Shown one piece after another: positions 43,209 to 51,733 of a stretch of DNA of 52,246 bases (position 1 is its first letter; every line of letters starts with the position of its first letter). The notes under the pieces are model-generated. The model searched no databases. It had not been told where the DNA came from and worked only from the letters and a program-made list of their open reading frames with translations. The stretch comes from Bacteroidales bacterium (GTDB taxonomy: Bacteria; Bacteroidota; Bacteroidia; Bacteroidales; UBA12077), in assembly GCA_022360575.1 (NCBI GenBank), contig JAKSCO010000305.1:1-52246 (forward strand), in the 5' to 3' direction. The position numbers and the translations under genes are program-made.

Positions 43209-45266
43209 ATGATAACAAACGAACTTCTAAATCCTAAAAGTATTGTAGTTATAGGTGGTTCAGATAACATCCAGAAGCCTGGAGGTAAAGTTTTAAAGAA
43301 TCTTATTGATGGAAATTTCAAAGGAGATTTATATGTTTCAAATCCTAAGGAAGATGAAGTGCAAGGCATCAAAAGCATGAAAAATCCTAACGATTTGCCT
43401 CAAATCGATTTAGCAATTTTAGCTATTGCTGCAAAATTTTGTCCCGATACTGTAAGATTATTAGCAGAACAAAAAGGAACAAAAGCATTTATTATTCTTT
43501 CTGCTGGATTTAGTGAAGAAAACGAGGAAGGTGCTAAGCTAGAACAAGAGATAATTGACATTGTAAATAAAAATAATGCTTGTTTAATTGGTCCTAACTG
43601 TGTTGGAGTTTTAAACCAAAATTATAACGGAATTTTTACTACTCCGATTCCAAACTTAGATCCAAACGGAGTTGATTTTATTTCAGGATCAGGAGCTACT
43701 GCAGTATTTATCATTGAATCGGCAGTTCCTAAAGGATTAAAATTTTCTAGTGTTTACTCGGTTGGAAATAGTGCTCAAATGGGTGTCGAAGAAATCGTTA
43801 AATACATGGACGAAACTTTTGACCCTAAAACAAGCTCGAAAGTAAAATTATTGTATGTTGAAAGCATTGATAAACCTCAAATGTTATTAAAACATGCTTC
43901 TTCATTAATACGTAAAGGATGTAAAATAGCAGCAATTAAGTCTGGGAGTTCAGAAGCTGGAAGCCGTGCTGCATCTTCTCACACAGGAGCTTTAGCCAGC
44001 TCAGATGTTGCTGTTGATGCATTATTTAAAAAGGCCGGGATAGTTCGCTGTGCTGGACGCGAAGAGTTAGCAACTGTAGCTTCAATATTTATGCATCCAG
44101 AATTAACTGGTAAAAATATTGCTATAATTACTCATGCCGGAGGGCCTGCTGTAATGTTAACCGATGCTTTATCAAATAATAAATTAGAAATTCCACATAT
44201 CGAAGGACCTAAAGCCGATGCTTTATTAGAAAAGCTTTATCCAGGATCGTCTGTTTCAAATCCTATTGACTTTTTAGCAACAGGAACAGCAGAACAATTA
44301 GGACATATTATTGATGCTTGCGATAAAGACTTTGACAATATTGATGCAATGGCAGTTATTTTTGGAAGCCCTGGTTTGTTTCCTGTTTTCGACGTTTACG
44401 AACTGTTAAACGAAAAAATGAAAACTTGTAAGAAACCTATTTATCCTATACTTCCATCAATAGTTAACGTTAAAGAAGAAATTGATCAGTTTATTGCAAA
44501 AGGAAGAATTAACTTTCCAGACGAAGTTATTTTCGGAAATGCTTTAGCTAAAATTTTCTATACAGAAAAACCTACCCCTGAAAATATCGAAATGCCTGAA
44601 GTTGATGAAAAAGCAATCCGAAGTATTATCGATAATTCTGAGAATGGATATATCTCGCCAGATGAAGTACAAGCTTTACTAGACGCAGCAGGAATTGCTC
44701 GAGCAGGCGAAGCCGTTGTTACTTCGGCCGAAGATGCTGTAAAAGCAGCTCAAGAATTAGGTTTACCTGTTGTTATGAAAGTTGTAGGACCTGTTCATAA
44801 ATCAGATGTTGGAGGTGTTGTTTTAAATGTAAAAGATACAGAAACTGTAGCTAAAGAATTTGAAAGAATGATTCAAATAAAAGATACAACAGCTATTCTT
44901 TTACAACCAATGCTTTCAGGTACAGAACTATTTGTTGGAGCTAAAGCTGAACCTAAATTTGGACATATGGTTCTTTGTGGTTTAGGTGGAATATTTATTG
45001 AAGTATTGAAAGATGTTAGTGCAGGAATAGCTCCTATAGCTAAAGATGAAGCTAACAAAATGATAAAAAATCTTCGTAGCTACGGTATTATAAAAGGAGC
45101 TCGAGGACAAGAAGGAGTTAATGAAGATATGTTTGCTGAAATAGTAACCAGAGTTGCTGCTTTAGTAAAAATTGCTCCCGAAATTGCCGAAATGGATTTA
45201 AATCCTTTGCTCGGTAAAATAGACAAAGTTGTTGCTGTTGATGCTCGAATTAGAATCGAAAAATAA
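43209..45266 (+). CDS. ADP-forming acetate/acyl-CoA ligase, fused alpha-beta subunits
   Basis: 685 residues joining a CoA-binding domain (about 1-130), a succinyl-CoA-ligase-like domain with the phospho-His candidate H258 in ASSHTGALASS, and a C-terminal ATP-grasp domain (about 465-685, with PVVMKVVGPVHKSDVGGV and EMDLNPLLG). It converts acyl-CoA, ADP and phosphate to the free acid, CoA and ATP, yielding energy at the end of amino-acid or sugar fermentation. Single-chain forms are usual in Bacteroidota. It fits the downstream 2-oxoacid oxidoreductase, which would supply its acyl-CoA. Confidence 0.92.
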   Translation: MITNELLNPKSIVVIGGSDNIQKPGGKVLKNLIDGNFKGDLYVSNPKEDEVQGIKSMKNPNDLPQIDLAILAIAAKFCPDTVRLLAEQKGTKAFIILSAGFSEENEEGAKLEQEIIDIVNKNNACLIGPNCVGVLNQNYNGIFTTPIPNLDPNGVDFISGSGATAVFIIESAVPKGLKFSSVYSVGNSAQMGVEEIVKYMDETFDPKTSSKVKLLYVESIDKPQMLLKHASSLIRKGCKIAAIKSGSSEAGSRAASSHTGALASSDVAVDALFKKAGIVRCAGREELATVASIFMHPELTGKNIAIITHAGGPAVMLTDALSNNKLEIPHIEGPKADALLEKLYPGSSVSNPIDFLATGTAEQLGHIIDACDKDFDNIDAMAVIFGSPGLFPVFDVYELLNEKMKTCKKPIYPILPSIVNVKEEIDQFIAKGRINFPDEVIFGNALAKIFYTEKPTPENIEMPEVDEKAIRSIIDNSENGYISPDEVQALLDAAGIARAGEAVVTSAEDAVKAAQELGLPVVMKVVGPVHKSDVGGVVLNVKDTETVAKEFERMIQIKDTTAILLQPMLSGTELFVGAKAEPKFGHMVLCGLGGIFIEVLKDVSAGIAPIAKDEANKMIKNLRSYGIIKGARGQEGVNEDMFAEIVTRVAALVKIAPEIAEMDLNPLLGKIDKVVAVDARIRIEK

Positions 45267-45274
45267 TTATTCAT

Positions 45275-45309
45275 AATAAACCACTCTTTATAATTTAGGG
45301 TGGTTTATT
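45275..45309 (+). terminator. Terminator after the acyl-CoA synthetase gene
   Basis: A 12-bp stem with one mismatch (45275-45286 with 45298-45309) followed by TTTATTATAAAA. An ATG-type start at 45300 would fall inside its 3' arm, so the next gene should start at 45324. Confidence 0.8.
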
Positions 45310-45323
45310 TTTATTATAAAACA

Positions 45324-45482
45324 ATGCGAAAATTTAAAGAACTTAGGTTTAACGAAAAATTATTATTGTTATTAGCAATAATGTTAATTGCCGGCATTGC
45401 TCTTAAATGGCCGCAGGTGAAAAAAGGATTTATTAATGGTTGGGAACGTTTCAGTTTTATAAAAACTGAAAATGCAAAGTAG
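45324..45482 (+). CDS. Small single-pass membrane protein (52 aa)
   Basis: From the ATG at 45324: a basic N-terminus (MRKFKELRFNEK), one membrane helix (about 13-29, LLLLLAIMLIAGIALKW) and a short tail. It ends 6 bp before the porin-like gene, so it looks like the first gene of a three-gene unit. An upstream in-frame ATG at 45300 is rejected because it lies in the terminator stem. The family is unknown. Confidence 0.6.
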   Translation: MRKFKELRFNEKLLLLLAIMLIAGIALKWPQVKKGFINGWERFSFIKTENAK

Positions 45483-45488
45483 AGAAAA

Positions 45489-46733
45489 GTGGTGAAATAT
45501 AAGATTACATTTTTATTACTCTTAATTAATTTGTTTTTAGGGCAAATTATAGCTCAAGAGAAAAAAGATAATAAAATAAAATTTGAAGGTTCTGGATTTA
45601 TTAAAACAGATATATATTTTGATTCCAGACAAAACGTAGAAGCATTAGAAGGATTGCTTCACTTATTCCCGAAAGATATAAGCTATGATGCAAATGAAAA
45701 TGATCTAAATGCAAAAAGCTCTTTAGGGATTGTAGATATCTCGTCGCGAGTACGAGGAAAAATATCAGGCCCTAAAATTTGGGGAGCTAAATTAAGCGGG
45801 TTACTCGAAATCGATTTTACAGGCATTACCGGAGGTTTTTCGTCAAGTAGAGTTCGCTTACGACATGCTTATTCGAAACTAAACTGGGAAAAAACAGAAA
45901 TATTACTCGGACAAGAATGGCATCCTATGTTTGTAAAAGAAGTATTCCCTTCTGTTATGTCTTTAAATACAGGTATTCCTTTTCAACCATTCAACCGAAG
46001 TCCTATGCTTCAGGCTTCGTATACTGCAGGGAAATTTAAATTTATCGGAGCCATTATTTCTCAAGCCGATTATGTGAATTCTGGCCCTGAAGGAAAATCT
46101 GCTAAATATCTGAAAAACTCGAATATTCCGAATCTTCATTTTCAGGTACAATTTAAACCCGAAAATTTTATATTCGGCCTAGCAGTAGACTACAAGTGTA
46201 TTAAACCCAGATTAAGCACCCAAGTCAAAACAAAGACTTTTATCACAAATGAAAAACTTAACTCATACGCTGGGATGGCTTACTTTAAGTATCATAAATC
46301 AAAATTTACAGCAAAAGGGAAAGTTATTTACGGACAAAATCTTTCTGAAAACATCATGCCTGGAGGCTATGGAGTTCGTTATATAAATCCAGAAACAGGA
46401 CATGAACAATATACTCCTTTTAACCATATCTACTCGTGGGCTAATATAACTTATGGAGAAAAAACCAAAGTAGGTTTATTTGGAGGATATACAAAAAATT
46501 TAGGAGCCAACAATCAAATTGTAGGAGACACATACGGCTTAGCTCTAAACACAGATTACTTTTATCGTATAACACCAACAATATCACATAAGATTAAGAA
46601 TTTTCTGTTAGCTCTAGAATTAGAGTATACTGTCGCTGCTTACGGAGATAAAGCCGACAATTATGGTAAATTTGAAACTTCTCACGAAGTATCAAATACA
46701 CGATTATTATTTTCAGTATTTCATTTCTTTTAA
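45489..46733 (+). CDS. DcaP-like outer-membrane porin
   Basis: 414 residues with a GTG start (45489 or 45492), a signal peptide (about 1-22, IIAQ) and a beta-barrel pattern: alternating strands, SGFIKTDIYFDSRQN at the mature N-terminus and a terminal FHFF ending in Phe, typical for outer-membrane assembly. The opening resembles the DcaP-like trimeric porin family. The likely role is passive uptake of small acids, but the substrate is not known. It lies between a small membrane protein and an Mpv17-like protein in the same direction with gaps of 6 and 11 bp. Confidence 0.7.
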   Translation: MVKYKITFLLLLINLFLGQIIAQEKKDNKIKFEGSGFIKTDIYFDSRQNVEALEGLLHLFPKDISYDANENDLNAKSSLGIVDISSRVRGKISGPKIWGAKLSGLLEIDFTGITGGFSSSRVRLRHAYSKLNWEKTEILLGQEWHPMFVKEVFPSVMSLNTGIPFQPFNRSPMLQASYTAGKFKFIGAIISQADYVNSGPEGKSAKYLKNSNIPNLHFQVQFKPENFIFGLAVDYKCIKPRLSTQVKTKTFITNEKLNSYAGMAYFKYHKSKFTAKGKVIYGQNLSENIMPGGYGVRYINPETGHEQYTPFNHIYSWANITYGEKTKVGLFGGYTKNLGANNQIVGDTYGLALNTDYFYRITPTISHKIKNFLLALELEYTVAAYGDKADNYGKFETSHEVSNTRLLFSVFHFF

Positions 46734-46744
46734 AAAAATTTAAC

Positions 46745-47437
46745 ATGAAAAAAAACGATATTCTTTTCATTATTTGCTTTATACTTTTGTTTCTTCCATT
46801 CTTTATTTCTGATTCGGTATTTAATTTCTATGATTCGTTTAATAAAGAACATGGAATGATAACAAGTTTTGTCAAATTTGCCATACTAGCTACATTAGGA
46901 GAATCAATAGGATTAAGAATCCGTAATGGAGTATACAACAAAACAGGGTTTGGATTAATACCCAGAGCTATTGTTTGGGGATTTTTAGGTTTAACTATTA
47001 AAATAGCATTTGCAATATTTACTGTTGGAACACCTAAATTTTTAGTTTATCTGGGATTAACTGATGCTGTTCATGTTATGAAAGATGATTTTTCTGCATT
47101 AAAACTATTTGTTGCATTTTCGGTAAGTACTGCTTTAAATTTAACATACGCCCCTGTTATGATGACACTACATAAAATTACTGATACTCATATTATGAAC
47201 AACGGAGGAACTGTTTCTGGTTTATTCCGAAAAATAAAATTCGGAGAAATAATGAGCAACTTAAATTGGAAGGTACAATGGGATTTTGTATTTAAAAAAA
47301 CGATTCCTTTTTTCTGGATTCCGGCACATACAATAACTTTTCTGTTGCCTGTTCAATATCAAGTTTTATTTGCCGCAGTATTGGGTATTGCTCTCGGAAT
47401 ATTATTAGCAACAGCTAGCCTTAAGAGCTCAAATTAA
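46745..47437 (+). CDS. Multi-pass membrane protein, Mpv17/PMP22-like
   Basis: 230 residues with about six hydrophobic segments. The second half has features of the Mpv17/PMP22 family: LKLFVAFSVSTALNLTYAPVM, a basic segment, W-K-V-Q-WDFVFKKTIPFFWIPAH, then ITFLLPVQYQVLFAAVLGIALGILLA, similar to the W-P-x-x-Q-x-x-N-F motif region. The match is by eye and partial (H and T stand where Q and N would be expected). In eukaryotes the family forms membrane channels; bacterial members are uncharacterised. Probably an inner-membrane partner of the porin upstream. Confidence 0.55.
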   Translation: MKKNDILFIICFILLFLPFFISDSVFNFYDSFNKEHGMITSFVKFAILATLGESIGLRIRNGVYNKTGFGLIPRAIVWGFLGLTIKIAFAIFTVGTPKFLVYLGLTDAVHVMKDDFSALKLFVAFSVSTALNLTYAPVMMTLHKITDTHIMNNGGTVSGLFRKIKFGEIMSNLNWKVQWDFVFKKTIPFFWIPAHTITFLLPVQYQVLFAAVLGIALGILLATASLKSSN

Positions 47438-47440
47438 TCG

Positions 47441-47448
47441 TATCTTTG
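47441..47448 (+). promoter_or_regulatory. -7 element upstream of flavodoxin
   Basis: TATCTTTG at 47441-47448 matches TAnnTTTG, 4 bp after the previous stop codon; no clear -33 element. A leader of about 85 nt would result. Confidence 0.45.
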
Positions 47449-47484
47449 TGAAACTAGGATAAATTAAAATATATAAGGAAACCC

Positions 47485-47526
47485 GACCAAAACTAAAACT
47501 CTATTCTAAGTAATTTTAGTACGGTC
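47485..47526 (+). promoter_or_regulatory. Hairpin in the flavodoxin leader
   Basis: GACC and ACTAAAA (47485-47498) pair with TTTTAGT and GGTC (47514-47526) with a small internal mismatch. It ends 16 bp before the start codon. Confidence 0.4.
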
Positions 47527-47541
47527 ACAAATTTTGATTAA

Positions 47542-48063
47542 ATGAAAAAGATAGGATTATTTTATGGCCCAATGGGAGGTTCAACCGAAAGAGTTGCTAA
47601 AAAGATAGCAACTGTTTTAGGAAACGAAAACGTAGACTTAATTCCAGTAAAAGAATCGAAATTTACTGATATTGATAAATATGAAAATATAATTTTCGGA
47701 ATATCAACAATTGGGAAAGAAACTTGGGAGTCAGATAAATCAGCTAACGACTGGGATGTTTTTTTTCCTGAGATTGAAAAAGCAGATTACACAAACAAGA
47801 TAATCGCCATATTTGGATTAGGCGATCAAATAACTTATGATTTACATTTTGTTGATTCGATAGGAATTCTATCTGAAAAAATTATATCTAAAGGAGCCCA
47901 AATTATTGGACAAGTAGATACTGACGGATATGATTTTCGTGAGTCAAAAGCTATTGTTGATGGGAAATTTATTGGTTTGCCCGTTAACGAAGATTTTGAA
48001 CCCGAATTAACAGATGAGCGAATTAACAATTGGATAAATCAAATAAAAAATAAATTTAAATAA
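47542..48063 (+). CDS. Flavodoxin
   Basis: 173 residues, long-chain flavodoxin. FMN phosphate loop GPMGGSTERVAKKI at the N-terminus (about 9-22), FMN-stacking region GISTIGKETWESDKSANDW (W about 58) and IFGLGDQITYDLHFVDSIG near 95-113. It carries one or two electrons at low potential in the cytoplasm and can replace ferredoxin under iron limitation. It lies 25 bp before the aminotransferase gene, likely co-transcribed, and close to the 2-oxoacid oxidoreductase, a natural electron donor. Confidence 0.93.
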   Translation: MKKIGLFYGPMGGSTERVAKKIATVLGNENVDLIPVKESKFTDIDKYENIIFGISTIGKETWESDKSANDWDVFFPEIEKADYTNKIIAIFGLGDQITYDLHFVDSIGILSEKIISKGAQIIGQVDTDGYDFRESKAIVDGKFIGLPVNEDFEPELTDERINNWINQIKNKFK

Positions 48064-48088
48064 TATAAAATTTACCTAGTAATTAACT

Positions 48089-49420
48089 ATGACTAATGCT
48101 TTAACAAAACAAACTCCTATTGATTACACTATTGTAAAAAATCAAATTGATAATAGTGGATTAGAAAAAGTGGGATTAGCTTCTATTCGCGAAATTGTTC
48201 GTTTAGTTAACGAAATTGAAACAGAAGCTGGAGAGAAATATGTAAGAATGGAAATGGGAGTGCCAGGCTTACCTCCTGCAAAAGTAGGAATCGAAGGTGA
48301 AATTGAAGCCTTAAGAAGTGGTGTAGCATCTAAATATCCTATGATTGATGGTGTTGATATCCTAAAAAAAGAAATTGCTCGCTTTGTTAAAAATTTCATC
48401 AACATTGATGTAGAAGAAAGATGTTGTGTTCCGACAGTAGGATCGATGCAAGGAGGATTTGCTTCCTTTTTAGTATCGTGCCGAAGAGATGTAAAAAAAG
48501 ATACTACTCTTTTTATCGATCCAGGATTTCCTGTACAAAAGATGCAACACAAAGTGCTTGGCTTAAAATATGAAACTTTTGATGTTTACAATTATCGCGG
48601 AGATAAATTAAAAGCAAAACTCGAGGAGTATTTAGAAAAAGGGAATATCTCTACTATTTTATATTCTAATCCAAACAATCCGTCGTGGATTTGTTTTACC
48701 GAGAAAGAACTACAAATTATTGGAGAATTAGCAACAAAATACGATGTAATTATTATGGAAGACTTAGCTTATTTTGCTATGGATTTCCGTAAAGATTTAT
48801 CGAAACCAGGTGTTGCTCCTTACCAGCCAACAGTAGCCAATTATACCGATAATTACATTATGCTTATATCAAGTTCGAAATCATTTAGCTATGCAGGACA
48901 ACGTATTGGTATGATGGTAATATCAAACAAGCTTTATACTCGTAGATTTGCTGACCTAAAACGTTTTTATAAAACCGACGAATTTGGTCATTCAATGATC
49001 TATGGGGCTATTTATTCTTTATCGTCAGGTACAAGTCATTCGGCACAATATGGTTTAGCAGCAATACTAAAAGCAGCTAACGATGGTGATTTTAATTTTA
49101 TCGAAGAGGTAAAAGAATATGGAGAAAGAGCCAAGATCATGAAAAAAATGTTTACTGATAATGGATTCGAAATCGTTTATGATATGGACGAAAACGAACC
49201 TTTAGCAGATGGCTTTTATTTTACATTCTCATATCCTGGAATTAATGGAGTTGATTTATTAGAGAAACTTCTTTATTACGGAATAAGCGCTATAGCTCTA
49301 GCAACAACAGGAAGCGACAGAACAGAAGGATTACGAGCTTGTGTTTCACAAATTCAACGTTCGCAATTTGATGATTTAGAAGAAAGACTAAAAGCTTTCA
49401 ATAAGGATCATTCAAAATAA
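48089..49420 (+). CDS. Class I/II pyridoxal-phosphate aminotransferase
   Basis: 443 residues of fold-type I: NPNNPSW contacts the cofactor, the Asp is in MEDLAYFAMD and the PLP lysine is in SSSKSFSYAGQRIG. Start at 48089, with an N-terminal region of about 30 residues before the conserved part. It moves an amino group from an amino acid to a 2-oxoacid; the substrate is not clear from sequence. Its place between flavodoxin and the ferredoxin-linked 2-oxoacid oxidoreductase suggests that it feeds 2-oxoacids made from amino acids into that enzyme. Confidence 0.88.
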   Translation: MTNALTKQTPIDYTIVKNQIDNSGLEKVGLASIREIVRLVNEIETEAGEKYVRMEMGVPGLPPAKVGIEGEIEALRSGVASKYPMIDGVDILKKEIARFVKNFINIDVEERCCVPTVGSMQGGFASFLVSCRRDVKKDTTLFIDPGFPVQKMQHKVLGLKYETFDVYNYRGDKLKAKLEEYLEKGNISTILYSNPNNPSWICFTEKELQIIGELATKYDVIIMEDLAYFAMDFRKDLSKPGVAPYQPTVANYTDNYIMLISSSKSFSYAGQRIGMMVISNKLYTRRFADLKRFYKTDEFGHSMIYGAIYSLSSGTSHSAQYGLAAILKAANDGDFNFIEEVKEYGERAKIMKKMFTDNGFEIVYDMDENEPLADGFYFTFSYPGINGVDLLEKLLYYGISAIALATTGSDRTEGLRACVSQIQRSQFDDLEERLKAFNKDHSK

Positions 49421-49513
49421 GTGTTTTATTACTAATACGTTAAAAATACTTAAACCTGCTACAAAACAGCTATCATATTATATTTTTTGAAGCAGAAAAC
49501 AAGTAAAAAATAT

Positions 49514-49521
49514 TATCTTTG
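49514..49521 (+). promoter_or_regulatory. -7 element of the 2-oxoacid oxidoreductase operon
   Basis: TATCTTTG at 49514-49521 is a full TAnnTTTG match, 46 bp before the ferredoxin-type gene. The closest TTTG (49486-49489) is 24 nt upstream, a little long. Confidence 0.6.
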
Positions 49522-49567
49522 GAAGGCTTTCAAAAGATTTATTAAATAAACTAAATTTTAGAATATA

Positions 49568-49798
49568 ATGGCAAAATTTAAAGGGTCAATAGTAGTTGAC
49601 ATTGAAAAATGTAAAGGCTGCGAAGTATGCGTGCCTGCATGTCCATTTGACGTAATACAATTAGCCGAAGAAGTGAATGGAAAAGGTTACCATTATGCAA
49701 CAATGGGAAAACCTGATTCATGTATCGGATGCGCTAATTGTGCTGTTGTTTGTCCAGATGGAGTTATTACTGTTTACAGAAAAAAGGTAGACGCATAA
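49568..49798 (+). CDS. 2-oxoacid:ferredoxin oxidoreductase, ferredoxin-like (delta) subunit
   Basis: 76 residues with two 4Fe-4S motifs: CKGCEVCVPACP and CIGCANCAVVCP. This small subunit carries electrons from the catalytic subunits to external ferredoxin or flavodoxin. The four-gene order delta-alpha-beta-gamma with gaps of 26, 11 and about 41 bp is one operon. Confidence 0.92.
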   Translation: MAKFKGSIVVDIEKCKGCEVCVPACPFDVIQLAEEVNGKGYHYATMGKPDSCIGCANCAVVCPDGVITVYRKKVDA

Positions 49799-49824
49799 TT
49801 TAAAATTTTAAAAAGATTAGAATA

Positions 49825-50901
49825 ATGAAAGAATTAAGATTAATGAAAGGCAACGAGGCGATAGCAGAAGCTGCTATTCGTGCCGGTGTCGATGGGTATT
49901 TTGGTTATCCAATTACTCCGCAATCAGAAGTTCTTGAGTACCTTACATTACAAAAACCAGAAGAAAGAACAGGAATGGTTGTTCTTCAAGCAGAGAGTGA
50001 AGTTGCTGCTATTAACATGGTTTATGCTGGTGCTGGTGCCGGAAAAATGGTTATGACATCTTCTTCGAGCCCTGGTATAAGCTTAAAACAAGAAGGTATT
50101 ACATATATTGCCGGAGCAGAACTTCCTTGTATGATTTTAAATGTAGTTAGGGGAGGTCCAGGATTAGGAACTATTCAACCAGCTCAGTCGGATTATTTTC
50201 AAGCTGTAAAAGGTGGTGGTCATGGAGATTATAAAATGATTGTTTTAGCTCCAGCTTCGGTTCAAGAGATGTACGATTTTGTTGAGTTAAGCTACGACTT
50301 AGCTTTTAAATACAGAACTCCTGTTATGATTTTATCTGATGGAGCTATTGGTCAGATGATGGAAAAAGTTGAAATCGGAGAACAAAAGACAAGATTAACA
50401 GATGCCGAAGTAAAAGAAAAATGTCCTTGGGCAACTACAGGAAAAGATGCTAATAGAGAAAGAAATATTATTACTTCATTAGATTTAGACTCGAACAAGC
50501 AAGAAATCTTTAACCACAAACTACAAGCTAAATACAAAGAAATTGAAGAAGCTGAAGTTCGTTTTGAAGAAATAGAAACTGAAGATGCAGAATACTTATT
50601 TGTTGCTTACGGAACAAGTTCTCGTATTTGTCAGAAATCAATTCAATTAGCACGAGCAAAAGGATTAAAAGTTGGATTATTACGTCCTATAACTTTATTC
50701 CCTTTCCCTAGCAAAAGATTAAAAGAACTTAGCAAGCAAGTAAAAGGAATCTTATCTGTAGAAATGAGTGCAGGGCAAATGGTTGAAGATGTTAAGTTAG
50801 CTGTTGAATGTAGTATTCCTGTTGAGCATTTTGGTAGAATGGGTGGAATTATTCCATCGCCAGGAGAAGTTGTTGAAGCTTTGGAACAAAAATTTTTATA
50901 G
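49825..50901 (+). CDS. vorB: 2-oxoacid:ferredoxin oxidoreductase alpha subunit (VorB/KorA type)
   Basis: 358 residues. GYFGYPITPQSEVLEYL binds the pyrimidine side of thiamine diphosphate, TSSSSPGISLKQEGI follows, and the C-terminal half (about 250-358) is the domain II fold with LFVAYGTSSRICQ and VEMSAGQMVEDV. It forms the active site with the beta subunit. Whether the preferred substrate is branched-chain 2-oxoacids (VOR), 2-oxoglutarate (KOR) or another cannot be settled; the four-subunit make-up fits both. The symbol follows the usual name for this Bacteroidota group. Confidence 0.88.
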   Translation: MKELRLMKGNEAIAEAAIRAGVDGYFGYPITPQSEVLEYLTLQKPEERTGMVVLQAESEVAAINMVYAGAGAGKMVMTSSSSPGISLKQEGITYIAGAELPCMILNVVRGGPGLGTIQPAQSDYFQAVKGGGHGDYKMIVLAPASVQEMYDFVELSYDLAFKYRTPVMILSDGAIGQMMEKVEIGEQKTRLTDAEVKEKCPWATTGKDANRERNIITSLDLDSNKQEIFNHKLQAKYKEIEEAEVRFEEIETEDAEYLFVAYGTSSRICQKSIQLARAKGLKVGLLRPITLFPFPSKRLKELSKQVKGILSVEMSAGQMVEDVKLAVECSIPVEHFGRMGGIIPSPGEVVEALEQKFL

Positions 50902-50912
50902 GAGGATAAAAA

Positions 50913-51692
50913 ATGGCTGAAAATATTATAAATAATGATATAGTAAAAGAAGAGAACTTAGTTTACAAAAAAACTCCTCTTCTTACTGACAAACCATTAA
51001 GTTACTGTCCGGGTTGTGGTCATGGTACTGCTCACAGATTAGTTACTGAAGTTATCGAAGAACTTAATGCACAAGATTCTACTTTAGGAGTAGCACCTGT
51101 TGGATGTTCGGTACTTGCATACGAATTTATGGATATTGATATGCAACAAGCAGCACACGGTAGAGCTCCAGCTTTAGCAACTGCACTAAAAAGATTATAT
51201 CCTGAACATTACGTATTTACTTATCAAGGTGATGGAGACTTAGCTGCTATTGGTACTGCCGAAACGATTCATGCTTGTAACCGTGGAGAAAATATTACTA
51301 TTATTTTCGTAAACAACGGTATTTATGGTATGACAGGAGGGCAAATGGCACCAACTACTTTACCAGGAATGAAATCATCTACATCTCCTTATGGTCGTGA
51401 AGTAGAAACTATGGGAGCTCCATTAAAAATGACTGAATTAGTAGCTCAATTACCAGGAACTTATTATGTAACACGTCAAGCTGTTCATACTCCTGCTGCT
51501 GTTCGTAAAGCTAAAAAAGCTATTAAGAAAGCATTCGAAAACCAAAAACTAAAAAAAGGTCTTTCTTTTGTTGAAATAGTATCAAATTGTAATTCAGGTT
51601 GGAAAATGACACCTAACCAAGCTAACCAATGGATGGTTGATAATATGTTCCCATATTATCCACTTGGAGATATTAAGGTGCCTGAAGAATAA
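50913..51692 (+). CDS. 2-oxoacid:ferredoxin oxidoreductase beta (thiamine diphosphate) subunit
   Basis: 259 residues with CPGCGHGTAHRL (cluster/TPP region, C34 and C37), the TPP motif GDGDLAAIGTAETIHACNR followed by NNGIYGMTGGQMAPTT, and a C-terminal EIVSNCNSGW. It binds thiamine diphosphate and Mg. A GGAGG ribosome binding site at 50901-50905 overlaps the alpha stop codon. Partners are the genes on both sides. Confidence 0.92.
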   Translation: MAENIINNDIVKEENLVYKKTPLLTDKPLSYCPGCGHGTAHRLVTEVIEELNAQDSTLGVAPVGCSVLAYEFMDIDMQQAAHGRAPALATALKRLYPEHYVFTYQGDGDLAAIGTAETIHACNRGENITIIFVNNGIYGMTGGQMAPTTLPGMKSSTSPYGREVETMGAPLKMTELVAQLPGTYYVTRQAVHTPAAVRKAKKAIKKAFENQKLKKGLSFVEIVSNCNSGWKMTPNQANQWMVDNMFPYYPLGDIKVPEE

Positions 51693-51733
51693 ACCCGAAT
51701 CAATTTCGTAAAAAACTAAAAAAATTAAGAAAA

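Noticed and set aside
45300..45323. Earlier start for the 52-residue membrane protein
   Set aside because: It lies inside the 3' arm of the terminator stem; the basic N-terminus and helix begin at 45324.
49486..49521. Complete -33/-7 promoter for the oxidoreductase operon
   Set aside because: The spacer is 24 nt, outside the usual 19-21, so only the -7 element is claimed.
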